From Alphaproteobacteria bacterium (GTDB taxonomy: Bacteria > Pseudomonadota > Alphaproteobacteria > Caulobacterales > Parvularculaceae), in the NCBI GenBank assembly GCA_016125455.1, contig WGLS01000013.1:85335-149334 (forward strand): a stretch of 64,000 nucleotides of DNA, in the 5' to 3' direction. The notes beneath the pieces are model-generated. The model did not search any database, was not told the origin of the DNA, and saw only the letters and a program-made list of their open reading frames with translations. A program made the translations under genes and the position numbers. Shown here one piece after another: positions 35,636 through 46,905 of this stretch; positions within the stretch are counted from its first letter, which is position 1, and each line of letters opens with the position of its first letter.

Positions 35636-37840
35636 GTGAAGCTCGATCCCCATTCGCCACCGTCGCCGCGCGTCAGGGTGCTGTTTCCAACCCCCCTCGA
35701 CAAGCCGTTTGACTACCTTCCGCCCGCTGGCGACCCGCCGGCGCCGGGGGCGTTCGTCGTCGCGCCCTTCGCCGGTCGTTCGCGAATTGGCGTTGTCTGG
35801 CCCGATGCGCCTGCTGGGGACCGCGAAACGCCGATCGAAAAGCTGAAGTCGATCGACGCCGTCCTGGCGTCGCCGCCCCTCGGGCCCGACATCATCGATT
35901 TCATCGCCTGGGTCGCCGACTACACGATGTCGCCGCTCGGCAGCGCATTGCGGCTCGTCATTCGCAGCGGCGACGTCGCATCGCCGCCGTCGTCGTTGCG
36001 CGCCTACCGGGCCGCGGCAATTGGCGCCGGCGCGGACGTCCGGTTGACGGAAGGAAGGCGAAGGGCGCTCATCGCAGCCCAAGGCGCGCCAAAATCCATC
36101 ACGGCGATCGCCGCCGACGCCGGCGTCGGCGCCGGCGTGGTTCGCGGCCTGCTGAAGAGTGGCCTTCTCGAAAGCGCCGACCTTGATCCGGATGCCCCGT
36201 TCGATGCGCCGCGCGCGAGCGCGGCAGGCGCTCCGCTGTCGGACGAACAATCGCGCGCCGCGGCGAAACTGGTCAGCCATGTGCGCGGCGGCGAGGGCGT
36301 GATGCTCCTCGACGGCGTCACCGGCGCCGGCAAGACGGAAGTCTATCTGGAGGCCGTCGCTGAAACGGTGCGCGCCGATCCAGAGGCGCAAGTCCTGATC
36401 ATGATGCCCGAGATCGCGCTGACCCTGCCGTTCCTCAAGCGCATTCAGGCGCGCTTCGGCGCTGAGCCCGCGGCCTGGCACTCGGAACTTGGCGCGGCGG
36501 AACGCCGGCGCGCGTGGCGGCGTGCGGCCGACGGCAATGCGCGCATCGTCGTCGGCGCCAGGTCCGCGCTATTTCTTCCGTACAAAAACCTTAAACTCAT
36601 CGTCGTCGACGAAGAGCACGAAACAGGCTACAAGCAGGAAGATGGCGTCGTCTATCAGGGCCGGGACCTTGCGGTCGCGCGCGGCGCGCGCGCGCGCTTT
36701 CCCGTCATTCTGGCGTCCGCGACGCCGTCGCTGGAGACTGTCGTCAACGTCGATCAGGGCCGCTACGGCATCGCCCGCCTTCGCGCGCGCTTCGGCGGCG
36801 CGACGACGCCCGACATTCGCCTTGTCGACCTTCGCCGCCGGCCGCCGGAGCGTGAAACGTGGCTGGCGCCCGACGCCGTCGACGCCATCAGCGCGACCAT
36901 CGGCGCCGGCGAGCAGGCGCTCCTTTTCCTGAACCGGCGCGGATACGCCCCGGTTACCATCTGCCGAAAATGCGGTGAACGGATAAAATCGCCCTGCGCC
37001 GACGCCTGGCTCGTCGAGCACCGCTTCGAAAATCGCCTCGTCTGCCACCTTACCGGGTATTCCATGCCGAAGCCCGACGCCTGCCCCTCCTGCAAGGCGG
37101 TCGGTTCGCTTGCCCCATGCGGCCCCGGCGTCGAACGGATCGCCGAGGAGTCCCTGCGCCGCTGGCCCGCGGCGCGGCAGGCGATCCTGTCGTCCGACAC
37201 GGCCCCGACGCCAAGCGCGATGCGCGACACGCTCGACCGCATGGCGGCTGGCGAGATCGACTTACTGATCGCCACCCAGGTGGTCGCGAAGGGGCACCAT
37301 TTCCCGAACCTGACGCTCGTCGTCGTCGTCGACGCCGACATGGGCCTCGCGGGCGGCGATCTGCGCGCCGGCGAAAAAACCTACCAGCTGATCAGCCAGG
37401 TCGCCGGGCGCGCGGGGCGCGCGGCGAAGCCCGGCGCGGCGATCCTGCAGACGCACCAGCCCGAGGCGCCGGTCCTCGCGGCGCTGGCCGCCGGCGATCG
37501 GGACGCTTTCCTGGCGGCGGAGGCGGCGGGCCGCGAGGCGCACGGCTTTCCGCCCTATGGGCGCCTTGCGGCGATCATTCTTCGGTCCAAGGATGAAACG
37601 GCGTTGCGGGCGAGCGCGGCGGCCCACCGCGACGCGCTTTTTCCCGCTGACGGCGTCGAGGTGATGGGCCCGGCGCCCGCGCCGATCTATCGCCTGCGCG
37701 GCGAAATGCGGATGCGCTTTCTCGTCAAAGCCCGCCGCAACGTGCATGTCCAGCGGTTCCTCGCCGAGTGGCTCGGCCGGGCAAAGCCGCCGAACGCCGT
37801 CCGGCGGAACATCGACATTGATCCGTATTCGTTCCTGTGA
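35636..37840 (+). CDS. priA: Primosomal protein N' (replication restart helicase PriA)
   Basis: This 734-aa 3'-5' DNA helicase restarts stalled replication forks. It has an N-terminal fork-binding domain (about 1-105), the Walker A motif DGVTGAGKTEVYLEAV near residue 226, the Walker B-type VDEEHE, and helicase motifs including LFLNRRGYAP. Zinc-binding cysteines are in CRKCGERIKSPC and CPSCKAVGSLAPC. The length is normal. The start is a GTG at 35636. The strand changes at its 5' end, and it ends just before an AT-richer insert with a protease gene. Confidence 0.95.
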   Translation: MKLDPHSPPSPRVRVLFPTPLDKPFDYLPPAGDPPAPGAFVVAPFAGRSRIGVVWPDAPAGDRETPIEKLKSIDAVLASPPLGPDIIDFIAWVADYTMSPLGSALRLVIRSGDVASPPSSLRAYRAAAIGAGADVRLTEGRRRALIAAQGAPKSITAIAADAGVGAGVVRGLLKSGLLESADLDPDAPFDAPRASAAGAPLSDEQSRAAAKLVSHVRGGEGVMLLDGVTGAGKTEVYLEAVAETVRADPEAQVLIMMPEIALTLPFLKRIQARFGAEPAAWHSELGAAERRRAWRRAADGNARIVVGARSALFLPYKNLKLIVVDEEHETGYKQEDGVVYQGRDLAVARGARARFPVILASATPSLETVVNVDQGRYGIARLRARFGGATTPDIRLVDLRRRPPERETWLAPDAVDAISATIGAGEQALLFLNRRGYAPVTICRKCGERIKSPCADAWLVEHRFENRLVCHLTGYSMPKPDACPSCKAVGSLAPCGPGVERIAEESLRRWPAARQAILSSDTAPTPSAMRDTLDRMAAGEIDLLIATQVVAKGHHFPNLTLVVVVDADMGLAGGDLRAGEKTYQLISQVAGRAGRAAKPGAAILQTHQPEAPVLAALAAGDRDAFLAAEAAGREAHGFPPYGRLAAIILRSKDETALRASAAAHRDALFPADGVEVMGPAPAPIYRLRGEMRMRFLVKARRNVHVQRFLAEWLGRAKPPNAVRRNIDIDPYSFL

Positions 37841-37856
37841 GGGGGGGGCGACATTG

Positions 37857-37876
37857 CCGATAATTTTGATTATCGG
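37857..37876. other. Perfect hairpin at the left edge of the AT-rich insert
   Basis: An 8-bp perfect inverted repeat (CCGATAAT against ATTATCGG, 4-base loop TTTG) begins 17 bases after the priA stop. It may be a weak terminator of priA or a mobile-element remnant. No U run follows. Confidence 0.5.
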
Positions 37877-37957
37877 ACATATCTTATTTGGTGCATTACA
37901 AACCGGGCTTTTCATGGATGCGGGCTGTGGGGCGGCCTAAAATCAACATTTTGACGT

Positions 37958-38848
37958 CTATTTGAAACGCCATGCGGTCTGGCCATTCGGTAGTGGAATG
38001 CGTTCGATCGCATCCAAGTCAGCGACGTGCAAAAACTTTTCTTTCCTACACGCCAGGTCATAGACAGTGTAGAACTCCCCTTTCGGGGCGTCAGGAAGGT
38101 CTGCATTTATTGTCATTGATAGGATCGGCCAGACGGCAGCTCCGTAGCTAATTGGATCGGCACCATCTTCGACATCATAGCCGGACGCGATTACACCACA
38201 TAATTCACCTGCACTATTGAAAATTGGGCCGCCACTCATTCCAGAATCGAATCGGCAACTTGTTTGAAAGCACGGGAACGGCATTAACTTGTCGCGTCCA
38301 CTCGGATGGACGGCATTGACTATGCCTTCACTTGTGTATGACATCAGTCTGATAGCCAATTTTTCAGGAGACGCGGTCAGAATATCAGATCCCGCGAATC
38401 CATAGGCGAATACTTTTTCGCCCTCTTGTGGAAGAGCCAGGCGAATTTTCGCAACTCCAATCTTTTTATCGTCAAGCCGCTGCGCGCCTTCGCTAGCTGG
38501 GGCTACAAGCAGAAGCGCTAGATCGGAGTCACTACATCGAAAGGTGCGACGGATAGACCAGAGCGCTGCCTCCGTCTCGGTATGTTGGATGCCAGTCAGC
38601 GAAAAACCGGCATTGCTTTGCGTCACCATTCCGATCGCAGTGTCTTTTTCCGTAACAGGAGTACCTGTTCCAAGCCTGTCGATAAAATCATCAAGCGTGT
38701 GACGACAGGTTATTGCTAGGCGCCCATTCACAAAGGTTGCAACGCCGCCAGCCTTTACGCTCTCGCGCGAGGGAGGCGTCGATTGTGCAACGTAAACGAA
38801 CGAAACATAGTCTACTGCACATGGCTCGTCATGTTTAATGAAGTTCAT
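37958..38848 (-). CDS. Trypsin-like serine protease
   Basis: This 296-aa protein has the chymotrypsin-fold triad: His50 (ITCRHTL), Asp109 (SDSDLALL) and Ser205 (DSGMSGGPIF). Together these support an active trypsin-like (S1/S1C) peptidase. There is no PDZ domain, membrane segment or signal peptide, so it appears cytoplasmic and unlike DegP/HtrA. The gene and its flanks (about 37845-38935) are visibly AT-richer than both neighbours, which suggests recent acquisition. The target is unknown. Stand-alone trypsin-like peptidases also occur in phage-defence loci, but no partner gene stands next to it here. Confidence 0.8.
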   Translation of the reverse strand: MNFIKHDEPCAVDYVSFVYVAQSTPPSRESVKAGGVATFVNGRLAITCRHTLDDFIDRLGTGTPVTEKDTAIGMVTQSNAGFSLTGIQHTETEAALWSIRRTFRCSDSDLALLLVAPASEGAQRLDDKKIGVAKIRLALPQEGEKVFAYGFAGSDILTASPEKLAIRLMSYTSEGIVNAVHPSGRDKLMPFPCFQTSCRFDSGMSGGPIFNSAGELCGVIASGYDVEDGADPISYGAAVWPILSMTINADLPDAPKGEFYTVYDLACRKEKFLHVADLDAIERIPLPNGQTAWRFK

Positions 38849-39176
38849 CGCCTATTTACCGCCTTACGTCGAATTCAATGCTAAGCGTCCGTCGCGTCAT
38901 CTATGATTTACTGAACCGCCGACTTGTTGCATAACTCAACACTCTTGCAACGCGCCCTCACGCCAACAAAGACCAGGGGTTAGCTGTTGCGCAAATTCGT
39001 TGCGCAATCCCGGTGCGTCTGCGCCTGCGCGGCGGCAAGCGCGTCCGGGGTCATTGGCGTCAGGGTCAATGGCGTCAGGATTGATTGCGCGACGCCGTCG
39101 TCGCGATGCGCCGCCACGCCTTGCCGTCCCCATTCCGCCCAGCATTCGTTAACCGCGACGGCGATAAACTCGCGGC
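38849..39176. other. Intergenic region with short tandem repeats
   Basis: The first part (to about 38935) is AT-rich and holds the protease promoter. The rest returns to normal GC. An imperfect two-copy 15-base tandem repeat (GGTCATTGGCGTCAG and GGTCAATGGCGTCAG) lies at 39049-39078. Short ORFs on both strands here are weak and not called. Confidence 0.5.
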
Positions 39177-40340
39177 ATGGCGATCGCCGCGAACACGGAT
39201 GGCCGGCATGCCGGCCCAAAGGAGAGGCCGGCCGGCGCGCGAAAGGCCCGCACCCTCGCCGAGGCGTGGAACGCCTCGCGTGAAGGTGGCCGCGCGCGGG
39301 CGCGCAATAATTTCGACGCGATCCGCCTCGTCGCCGCGGTGGCGGTTGTTCTCTCTCATTCCTTTGAAATCGTCGCCGGCGACCGGTCGACCGAGCCCCT
39401 GTTCCGCCTGACGGGGCAGATCTCCCTCGGCGAACTCGCGGTTCTCGTCTTCTTCGCGGCGAGCGGCTTTCTCATCGCTGACAGCTGGCGGCGGCGGCCG
39501 GACCTCGCCGACTTTGCGGCCCGGCGCGCGGCGCGCATCTTTCCGGCGCTTTGGATCAATGTGGCGGCGCTGGCGTTCATCATCGGGCCGATGGTTTCGC
39601 GCCTCGATGCCGGCGTCTATTTCGCCGACCCGCAGGTGGCGCGCTTCCTGCCGGCGGCCTTGCTGGTCAACATCGGCTGGACGCTGCCGGGGGTGTTCGA
39701 GACCGCGCCGATCGCCGGCGCTGTCAACTATCCGCTCTGGTCGCTGGCGTTCGAGGCGATGGGTTATGGGCTCATCGCGGCCCTTGGCGCGATGCGCCGC
39801 ATGTCGCCCGCGAGCCTGGGCGTCGCCTTCGCAGCCCTGATGGCGCTGCACCTGTCGCCGCCGGGCGAGGGCGCCGATGCAATGGCGGTACTGGCCTATC
39901 GAATGAGCCTCGTCCTGCCGACATTCTGCGCCGGCGCGATTGCGGCCTGCGTCGCGCCCGCCATCAAGATGACCTGGCGCCGGGCGTTCCTGGCGTTGGG
40001 CGCGCTAGCGCTGACCGGCGCAGTCGGCGGCATGGTTGCGGCGTTCTCGATCGCCGGCACCTATCTCGTGCTGTTCGTCGCCACCGTCGACCTGGGACCC
40101 GTCGCGGCGGCCGGGCGCCGGGGCGATTTTTCCTACGGCATCTATCTTTGGGGGTGGCCGGCGCAGCAATTCGTCCAGACGATCCTTGCGCCTGCCCACT
40201 GGGCGGCGAACTTCGCCCTGGCGGCGCCCATTGTCGGGGCGCTCGCCTATCTCAGCTGGCGGTTTGTCGAGCGGCCCGCCCTTATCAGTATACGGCATAA
40301 GGCGCCGCCGCGTGAAAATCGCGAGCCTTCGACGCCGTAA
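39177..40340 (+). CDS. Acyltransferase family 3 membrane protein
   Basis: This 387-aa integral membrane protein has about ten helices and the acyltransferase-3 opening (NNFDAIRLVAAVAVVLSHSFE) with the catalytic His in LSHSFE near residue 60. Such enzymes transfer acetyl or other acyl groups to sugars of lipopolysaccharide, peptidoglycan or exopolysaccharide. The acceptor is unknown. No SGNH extension is present. About 40 residues precede the first helix, so the true start could be internal. Its stop is one base from the convergent propeller gene stop. Confidence 0.88.
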   Translation: MAIAANTDGRHAGPKERPAGARKARTLAEAWNASREGGRARARNNFDAIRLVAAVAVVLSHSFEIVAGDRSTEPLFRLTGQISLGELAVLVFFAASGFLIADSWRRRPDLADFAARRAARIFPALWINVAALAFIIGPMVSRLDAGVYFADPQVARFLPAALLVNIGWTLPGVFETAPIAGAVNYPLWSLAFEAMGYGLIAALGAMRRMSPASLGVAFAALMALHLSPPGEGADAMAVLAYRMSLVLPTFCAGAIAACVAPAIKMTWRRAFLALGALALTGAVGGMVAAFSIAGTYLVLFVATVDLGPVAAAGRRGDFSYGIYLWGWPAQQFVQTILAPAHWAANFALAAPIVGALAYLSWRFVERPALISIRHKAPPRENREPSTP

Positions 40341-40341
40341 C

Positions 40342-41598
40342 CTACTTCCTGCTGACAAGCTCCAGCCGCTTGGACGCGGCATCGTAAAGATAGAACTCGT
40401 CGCCGCCTTCGCTGCGCAGCACCCGCGCAATCGCGCGCACGCCGTCTTTCGAGGTGGAGGTTATAATGACCGGCGCGCCGCCGAGCGCGCGCTCCAGCGA
40501 GCCCTGCAGGGCGCGAAGGTCTTCGTCCAGATAATAATGGGCGATCATGCCGCCCGCCCGGTGGATCACCGCCGTCACCGCGGCTTTGGCGGGGTCGAAT
40601 GACCACCCGATCGGCACGAGGTCCGCGTCCGTGACAAGCGACCCGGACACCGCGCCGCTGTTCTGGTCGACGCCGACAAGATCAAACCCGCCGTCGGATT
40701 TCCCGATCCAGGCCTGCAAGGCGCCGGTCGCCGGATCGACGCCGACGATGCGGTCCCGACGGCGGCCGTCCGCCGCGCGCGGGAGTTCGAGCTTCAGGTC
40801 AAACCGCCCCTGGCCATCCCGCTTTACGAAGACCTTGTCGACGGCGCGCGGCTGGTCAAAGTCGATCCGGGCGACAATGTCGCCGTTCGCGTTGGCGACC
40901 CAGTCGATCGTATCGCCGCTGCCGCGTTCAAGGCGCGTCTTGCGCGTGCGTTCAAGGTCGGCCTTGAAGGCGGAGTAGACGACTTCGTCGCTGCCGCCAG
41001 TGAAGCGCGAGGCTTCAACCCGGATGATCTTGATCTCCGGCGCTGCGAATATGGCGTCGCCGACCGAATTCGGCGTCGTGGCCATCAGTTTGCCGGAGCC
41101 TTCGAAGAAGTACGTATATTGACGGCCGCCCTGCGGGGCCACGTCGATTACGTCGAACTTCTCGGACTTCCGCGAAAAGGTAAGCCACCGTTCCAGCTGG
41201 ACCGTTTGCAGGCCAGCTACGGTTTCCTGCTGGATCTCCTGACCTTCGCCCCTGAGGATAAGCGTCTCGTCATCAGCCCACAGAACCGCGGAAACGTCGA
41301 TGTCGCCAATCAGGTAGGCTCTTGGGGCCACGCTGGCGTCTTCCACCGAGTAGAAGACAAGGGCCGGCTGATTCTGGACCGTCCGGATTTCGGCGTAGCG
41401 CTGGCCATCGGGAGAAATGACAATGTTGGCGTCGAAGTGATCCTTGCTGGCGTCCTCCGCCAGCGATGCGTCCGGTTCCCCGCGATTGACAGCGCCGGCG
41501 CGCTGCTGTGCGGACGCGGTCCCCGCGGCAAGGACCATGGCGGCGGCGGCGGCCAAAATACGGCGGTTGCAGGTGAACTGGCTGCTTGAACCCGACAT
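40342..41598 (-). CDS. S9-peptidase-like beta-propeller without hydrolase domain
   Basis: This 418-aa exported protein (signal peptide about 1-32, cleavage near ASAQ) is built from WD40/DPP4-type propeller strands such as SPDGQRYAEIRTVQNQPALV and DGRRRDRIVGVDPATG. It ends at a position where S9 prolyl oligopeptidases normally continue into the catalytic alpha/beta-hydrolase domain, which is absent. The gene may be a truncated peptidase that kept a binding role, or a free-standing propeller. The start at 41598 is chosen because it directly precedes the secretion signal; the open frame extends 123 codons further up. It is convergent with the acyltransferase. Confidence 0.72.
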   Translation of the reverse strand: MSGSSSQFTCNRRILAAAAAMVLAAGTASAQQRAGAVNRGEPDASLAEDASKDHFDANIVISPDGQRYAEIRTVQNQPALVFYSVEDASVAPRAYLIGDIDVSAVLWADDETLILRGEGQEIQQETVAGLQTVQLERWLTFSRKSEKFDVIDVAPQGGRQYTYFFEGSGKLMATTPNSVGDAIFAAPEIKIIRVEASRFTGGSDEVVYSAFKADLERTRKTRLERGSGDTIDWVANANGDIVARIDFDQPRAVDKVFVKRDGQGRFDLKLELPRAADGRRRDRIVGVDPATGALQAWIGKSDGGFDLVGVDQNSGAVSGSLVTDADLVPIGWSFDPAKAAVTAVIHRAGGMIAHYYLDEDLRALQGSLERALGGAPVIITSTSKDGVRAIARVLRSEGGDEFYLYDAASKRLELVSRK

Positions 41599-42020
41599 TC
41601 CGGCGCGCCCCTGTCTGACTGAATGTTGTCGCGAGACTAGAAGCCGACTGCGGCTGACGCCATTGGCGAATGGCCGAAGTGACCCTGCGACGGGCCGATC
41701 CGTTCCGGCGACCCCGCTCGGGCGTCGCCGTCGGCGCTCCGGGAGCCCGGTCGTATCGATTCCGGGCAAACGCCTGCGACCTTCCGCCCCCCGCGAGAGC
41801 TCATGTTGCGCAGGCGAAGGGTGCATGGTAAGGCGCGCCGATAGTCGGGGGCCGGCGGCCAGCGTCCCGATCGCAATTGTTTTTCCTGAGGGTCCTGTTC
41901 GGCCTAACGCGTCGCCGTTGAATGCCATCCGGGATTCAGGCGGGCGAGACCGGAACGAGCCTGTCAAACGAACCAGTCAACGGCCGCGTGAACAGTCCTT
42001 TCAGGAGAGTTGTCTCCGGC
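41599..42020. promoter_or_regulatory. Divergent upstream region of the ATP synthase operon
   Basis: These 422 bases separate the leftward propeller gene from atpH. They should contain the atp promoter. I see no convincing -35/-10 pair and no strong hairpin. An AGGAG lies 13 bases before the atpH ATG. Confidence 0.35.
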
Positions 42021-42593
42021 ATGCCCGCAAGCGCAGAAACCCTTTCCGGACCCCGACTGTCAGCCGCAGCCTTGCGCTATGCCGACGCCATTTTCGATCT
42101 GGCGGTGGAGCAGGGCGCTGTCGAGGTTGTCGAAGATGACTTCAGGTCCTTGAAGTCAATGGTCGCCGGCGGCGGGGATTTCCGAGGGTTTCTGAAGAGC
42201 CCTGTTTATGACGCCGAAGACAAGGCCGCGGCGATCGCCGCAGTCGCCGAGCGCGCCGGCCTCAGCCAGCTGACCTCGAATTTCCTCAAGCTGGTCGCGC
42301 GCAATCGCCGGCTTTTCGCGCTGGAGGAAATGGTCGCCGCGTTTTTTGCCCGGCTGTCCGACTATCGCGGCGAAGTCGCCGCCGAGGCGATCTCGGCGGC
42401 CCCGCTGAACGACGATCAGGCCAAACGGCTGCGCGGCGAAATCGAACGCTATGTCGGCAAGGCCGTGAACCTCTCGACATCCGTAGATCCGGACCTGCTC
42501 GGCGGCATCGTCGTCAAGGTAGGTTCGACGATGGTCGATTCATCCCTGCGGTCGAAGCTCAATCGACTGAAAACAAAACTGAAAGAGGCGTAA
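42021..42593 (+). CDS. atpH: ATP synthase F1 subunit delta
   Basis: This 190-aa protein is the delta subunit, the stator element that holds the alpha3beta3 head to the b subunits. The N-terminal six-helix domain (about 15-120; [34 protein letters not shown]) and the conserved C-terminal stretch [19 protein letters not shown] are clear. The ATG at 42021 is chosen because the conserved helical domain begins shortly after it. It opens the F1 operon; the Fo genes (atpIBEF) are elsewhere, as is usual in alphaproteobacteria. Confidence 0.95.
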   Translation: MPASAETLSGPRLSAAALRYADAIFDLAVEQGAVEVVEDDFRSLKSMVAGGGDFRGFLKSPVYDAEDKAAAIAAVAERAGLSQLTSNFLKLVARNRRLFALEEMVAAFFARLSDYRGEVAAEAISAAPLNDDQAKRLRGEIERYVGKAVNLSTSVDPDLLGGIVVKVGSTMVDSSLRSKLNRLKTKLKEA

Positions 42594-42598
42594 TCCCC

Positions 42599-44128
42599 AT
42601 GGAGCTCCAGGCGGCGGAAATCTCGTCCATCCTGAAACAACAGATCAAGGACTTCGGCAAGGACGCCGAGGTTTCCGAGATTGGCCAGGTCCTGTCGGTT
42701 GGCGACGGCATCGCTCGCGTCTACGGGCTCGACAACGTCCAGGCGGGCGAAATGGTCGAGTTCTCGAATGGCGTGAAAGGCATGGCGCTCAACCTCGAGC
42801 GCGACAATGTCGGCGTCGTGATTTTCGGCGAAGACCGCGACATCAAGGAAGGCGACACGGTCAAGCGGACCAAGACGATCGTCGACGTGCCGGTGGGCAA
42901 GGGCCTGCTCGGTCGCGTCGTAGACCCGCTTGGCAGCCCGATTGACGGCAAGGGCCCGATCGACGCCGCTGAGCGTCGCCTTGTCGACGTCAAGGCGCCC
43001 GGCATCCTGCCGCGCAAGTCCGTCCACGAACCGGTTCAGACGGGCATCAAGGCGATCGATTCCATGATCCCTATCGGCCGCGGCCAGCGCGAGCTCGTGA
43101 TTGGCGACCGGCAGACCGGCAAGACAGCCATCTGCATTGACGCAATTCTCAACCAGAAGGCCGCGAACCAGGGCGACGACGAAACGAAGAAACTGTACTG
43201 CGTCTATGTCGCCATTGGCCAGAAGCGCTCGACCGTCGCGCAGATCGTCAAGACGCTCGAGGACAACGGCGCGCTCGACTATACCATCGTCGTCGCGGCG
43301 ACCGCGTCCGAGCCAGCCCCGCTTCAGTTCCTTGCGCCGTTTGCCGGCTGCGCCATGGGCGAGTACTTCCGCGACAACGCGATGCACGCCCTCATCATCT
43401 ATGACGACCTGTCGAAACAGGCCGTCTCGTACCGCCAGATGTCGCTGCTGCTGCGCCGCCCGCCGGGCCGCGAAGCCTATCCCGGCGACGTCTTCTACCT
43501 GCACTCGCGCCTGCTTGAGCGAGCGGCGAAACTGAACGAGGACAACGGCCTCGGCTCGCTCACCGCGCTTCCGATCATCGAGACCCAGGCGAACGACGTG
43601 TCGGCCTACATCCCGACCAACGTCATCTCGATCACCGACGGCCAGATCTTTCTTGAGACGGATCTGTTCTACCAGGGCATCCGTCCGGCGGTTAACGTCG
43701 GCCTGTCGGTCAGCCGCGTCGGCTCGGCCGCGCAGATCAAGGCGATGAAGCAGGTCGCCGGCAAGATCAAAGGCGAGCTCGCCCAGTATCGCGAACTCGC
43801 CGCGTTCGCGCAGTTCGGCTCGGAACTCGACGCCACGACCCAGTCGATCCTGAACCGCGGCGACCGCCTGACGGAGCTCATGAAGCAGCCGCAGTACTCG
43901 CCGCTCCTCGTCGAAGAGCAGGTCTGCGTCATCTTCGCGGGCGTGCGCGGCTATCTCGACAAGATCAAGAAGGACAAGGTCGGCGACTTCGAGGAGGAAT
44001 TCCTCCGCAAGCTGAGGGGCGACCACGCCGATATTCTTTCGTCGATCCGTGAAAGCGGCAAGCTCGACGACGAGACCGAGAAAAAGCTCATCGCCGCGCT
44101 CGATGCGTTCGCGAAGAACTTCGCGTAG
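42599..44128 (+). CDS. atpA: ATP synthase F1 subunit alpha
   Basis: This 509-aa subunit forms the non-catalytic nucleotide-binding parts of the F1 hexamer. It has the beta-barrel N-terminal domain, the Walker A motif [11 protein letters not shown] near residue 170, the [11 protein letters not shown]alker B region, and [17 protein letters not shown] (arginine finger) near 370. It follows atpH by five bases. The length and sequence are normal. Confidence 0.98.
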   Translation: MELQAAEISSILKQQIKDFGKDAEVSEIGQVLSVGDGIARVYGLDNVQAGEMVEFSNGVKGMALNLERDNVGVVIFGEDRDIKEGDTVKRTKTIVDVPVGKGLLGRVVDPLGSPIDGKGPIDAAERRLVDVKAPGILPRKSVHEPVQTGIKAIDSMIPIGRGQRELVIGDRQTGKTAICIDAILNQKAANQGDDETKKLYCVYVAIGQKRSTVAQIVKTLEDNGALDYTIVVAATASEPAPLQFLAPFAGCAMGEYFRDNAMHALIIYDDLSKQAVSYRQMSLLLRRPPGREAYPGDVFYLHSRLLERAAKLNEDNGLGSLTALPIIETQANDVSAYIPTNVISITDGQIFLETDLFYQGIRPAVNVGLSVSRVGSAAQIKAMKQVAGKIKGELAQYRELAAFAQFGSELDATTQSILNRGDRLTELMKQPQYSPLLVEEQVCVIFAGVRGYLDKIKKDKVGDFEEEFLRKLRGDHADILSSIRESGKLDDETEKKLIAALDAFAKNFA

Positions 44129-44168
44129 CGGAAGTGGCTCCGGACGTCGAAATGCGATCCGGGGCCGG

Positions 44169-44483
44169 ATGGCAAGTGAACCTTTGATGCGAACCCGGGC
44201 GACATTGATGGCGGCGATGACGGCGGCTACTGGCGTCGCCTCGGCGTGTTCGTCGAAAGGCGACCCGACGCCGGCAAATGAGCCGGCCGAGGCCGCTGGC
44301 GAGTGCCCTGCCGCCGACTATGCTTCGCTTGTCGGGACAAACATGGCTGCGGTGACGCTGCCGGCCGACCTCAAGCGCCGCATGATCGGTCCGGATACGA
44401 TCGTGACCATGGATTACAAGCCTGAGCGTCTGAATATTTACACGGACGAAGACGGCGTCGTCGAACGCGTCGCTTGCGGTTAG
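44169..44483 (+). CDS. I78-family peptidase inhibitor lipoprotein
   Basis: This 104-aa protein begins with a hydrophobic signal ending in a lipobox-like ASAC, so it is probably a lipoprotein. The mature part carries [14 protein letters not shown] and the C-terminal [15 protein letters not shown], which match the I78 family of small serine-protease inhibitors, including the conserved cysteine pair. It sits between atpA and atpG in the operon with short gaps (40 and 16 bases), so it is likely cotranscribed. Its targets are unknown. An ATG at 44187 is an alternative start. Confidence 0.75.
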   Translation: MASEPLMRTRATLMAAMTAATGVASACSSKGDPTPANEPAEAAGECPAADYASLVGTNMAAVTLPADLKRRMIGPDTIVTMDYKPERLNIYTDEDGVVERVACG

Positions 44484-44499
44484 GAAGAGCGTCAGACAA

Positions 44500-45396
44500 A
44501 TGCCCTCACTCAAGGACCTCAAGAACCGAATCAACTCGGTCAAGTCGACCAAGAAGATCACCAAGGCGAAGCAGATGGTCGCTGCGGCGAAGTTGCGCCG
44601 CGCCGAAGAGGCCGCGACGGCGGCTCGTCCCTATGCGGAGCGGATGGAAGGCGTGCTCGCCAACCTCGCCGCCGCCGCGAAGGACAATCCGAACGCGCCG
44701 AAGCTTCTCGCCGGCACGGGCAAGGATGACACGCATCTCCTGATCGTCGCGACGGCCGACAAGGGTCTTTGCGGCGCGTTCAACTCGAACATCGTCCGCC
44801 TCGCGCGCGAGCGGATCGTCAAGCTTCAGGGCGAGGGCAAGACGGTCAAGATCATCTGCGTCGGCCGCAAGGGCTTCGACCAGCTGAAGCGCCTTTATGG
44901 CTCGCTGATCGTCTGGAAAACGAATTTCGTGGAGATTCGGAAGATCGGTTTCGGCGAAGCGCATGAGATCGCCGAAAAGGCCCTTGAGCTGTTCGAGGCG
45001 GGCGAGTTCGACGTCGCGACCCTGTTTTACGGTCAGTACAAGAATGTTGTCAGCCAGGTGCCGACGGCCCAGCAGATCATTCCCGCCATTGCGCCAGGCG
45101 CCTCCGGAGAGGGCGGCGCGCCAACGCCGGATCTCAGGGGCGCGGTCTATGAGTATGAACCTTCGGAGGAGGAGATCCTCGAAACGCTTCTGCCTCGTTA
45201 CGTCGCGATACAGGTGTTCCGCGCCTTGCTTGAAAATGTCGCCTCGGAGCAGGCCGCTTCGATGACGGCCATGGACAATGCGACGCGCAATGCCGGCGAC
45301 CTGATCGACAAATTGACGCTCGACTACAATCGCGCCCGCCAGGCGCAGATCACCAAGGAACTTATCGAAATCATCTCCGGCGCGGAGGCCCTTTGA
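44500..45396 (+). CDS. atpG: ATP synthase F1 subunit gamma
   Basis: This 298-aa subunit forms the rotating central shaft of F1. The N-terminal helix ([20 protein letters not shown]) and C-terminal helix ([23 protein letters not shown]) that form the shaft coiled coil are well conserved, with the Rossmann-like middle domain ([10 protein letters not shown]) between. A small I78-inhibitor gene precedes it in the operon. Confidence 0.97.
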   Translation: MPSLKDLKNRINSVKSTKKITKAKQMVAAAKLRRAEEAATAARPYAERMEGVLANLAAAAKDNPNAPKLLAGTGKDDTHLLIVATADKGLCGAFNSNIVRLARERIVKLQGEGKTVKIICVGRKGFDQLKRLYGSLIVWKTNFVEIRKIGFGEAHEIAEKALELFEAGEFDVATLFYGQYKNVVSQVPTAQQIIPAIAPGASGEGGAPTPDLRGAVYEYEPSEEEILETLLPRYVAIQVFRALLENVASEQAASMTAMDNATRNAGDLIDKLTLDYNRARQAQITKELIEIISGAEAL

Positions 45397-45412
45397 GGGG
45401 CTGGCGACGTAG

Positions 45413-46870
<1,458 letters not shown>

Positions 46871-46905
46871 GCGGGCGGCGCCCGGTTCCCGCGGAGGCTT
46901 CGGCG

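Noticed and set aside
38980..39219. 79-aa minus-strand frame in the gap before the acyltransferase
   Set aside because: It partly depends on the short tandem repeat (TPLTLTPMTP), overlaps the acyltransferase start, and shows no ribosome-binding site or family motif.
42449..44026. Long open frame (525 aa) on the minus strand over atpA
   Set aside because: It is the antisense shadow of a highly conserved gene in GC-rich DNA. Its composition is Arg/Ala/Asp-rich with no domain resemblance.
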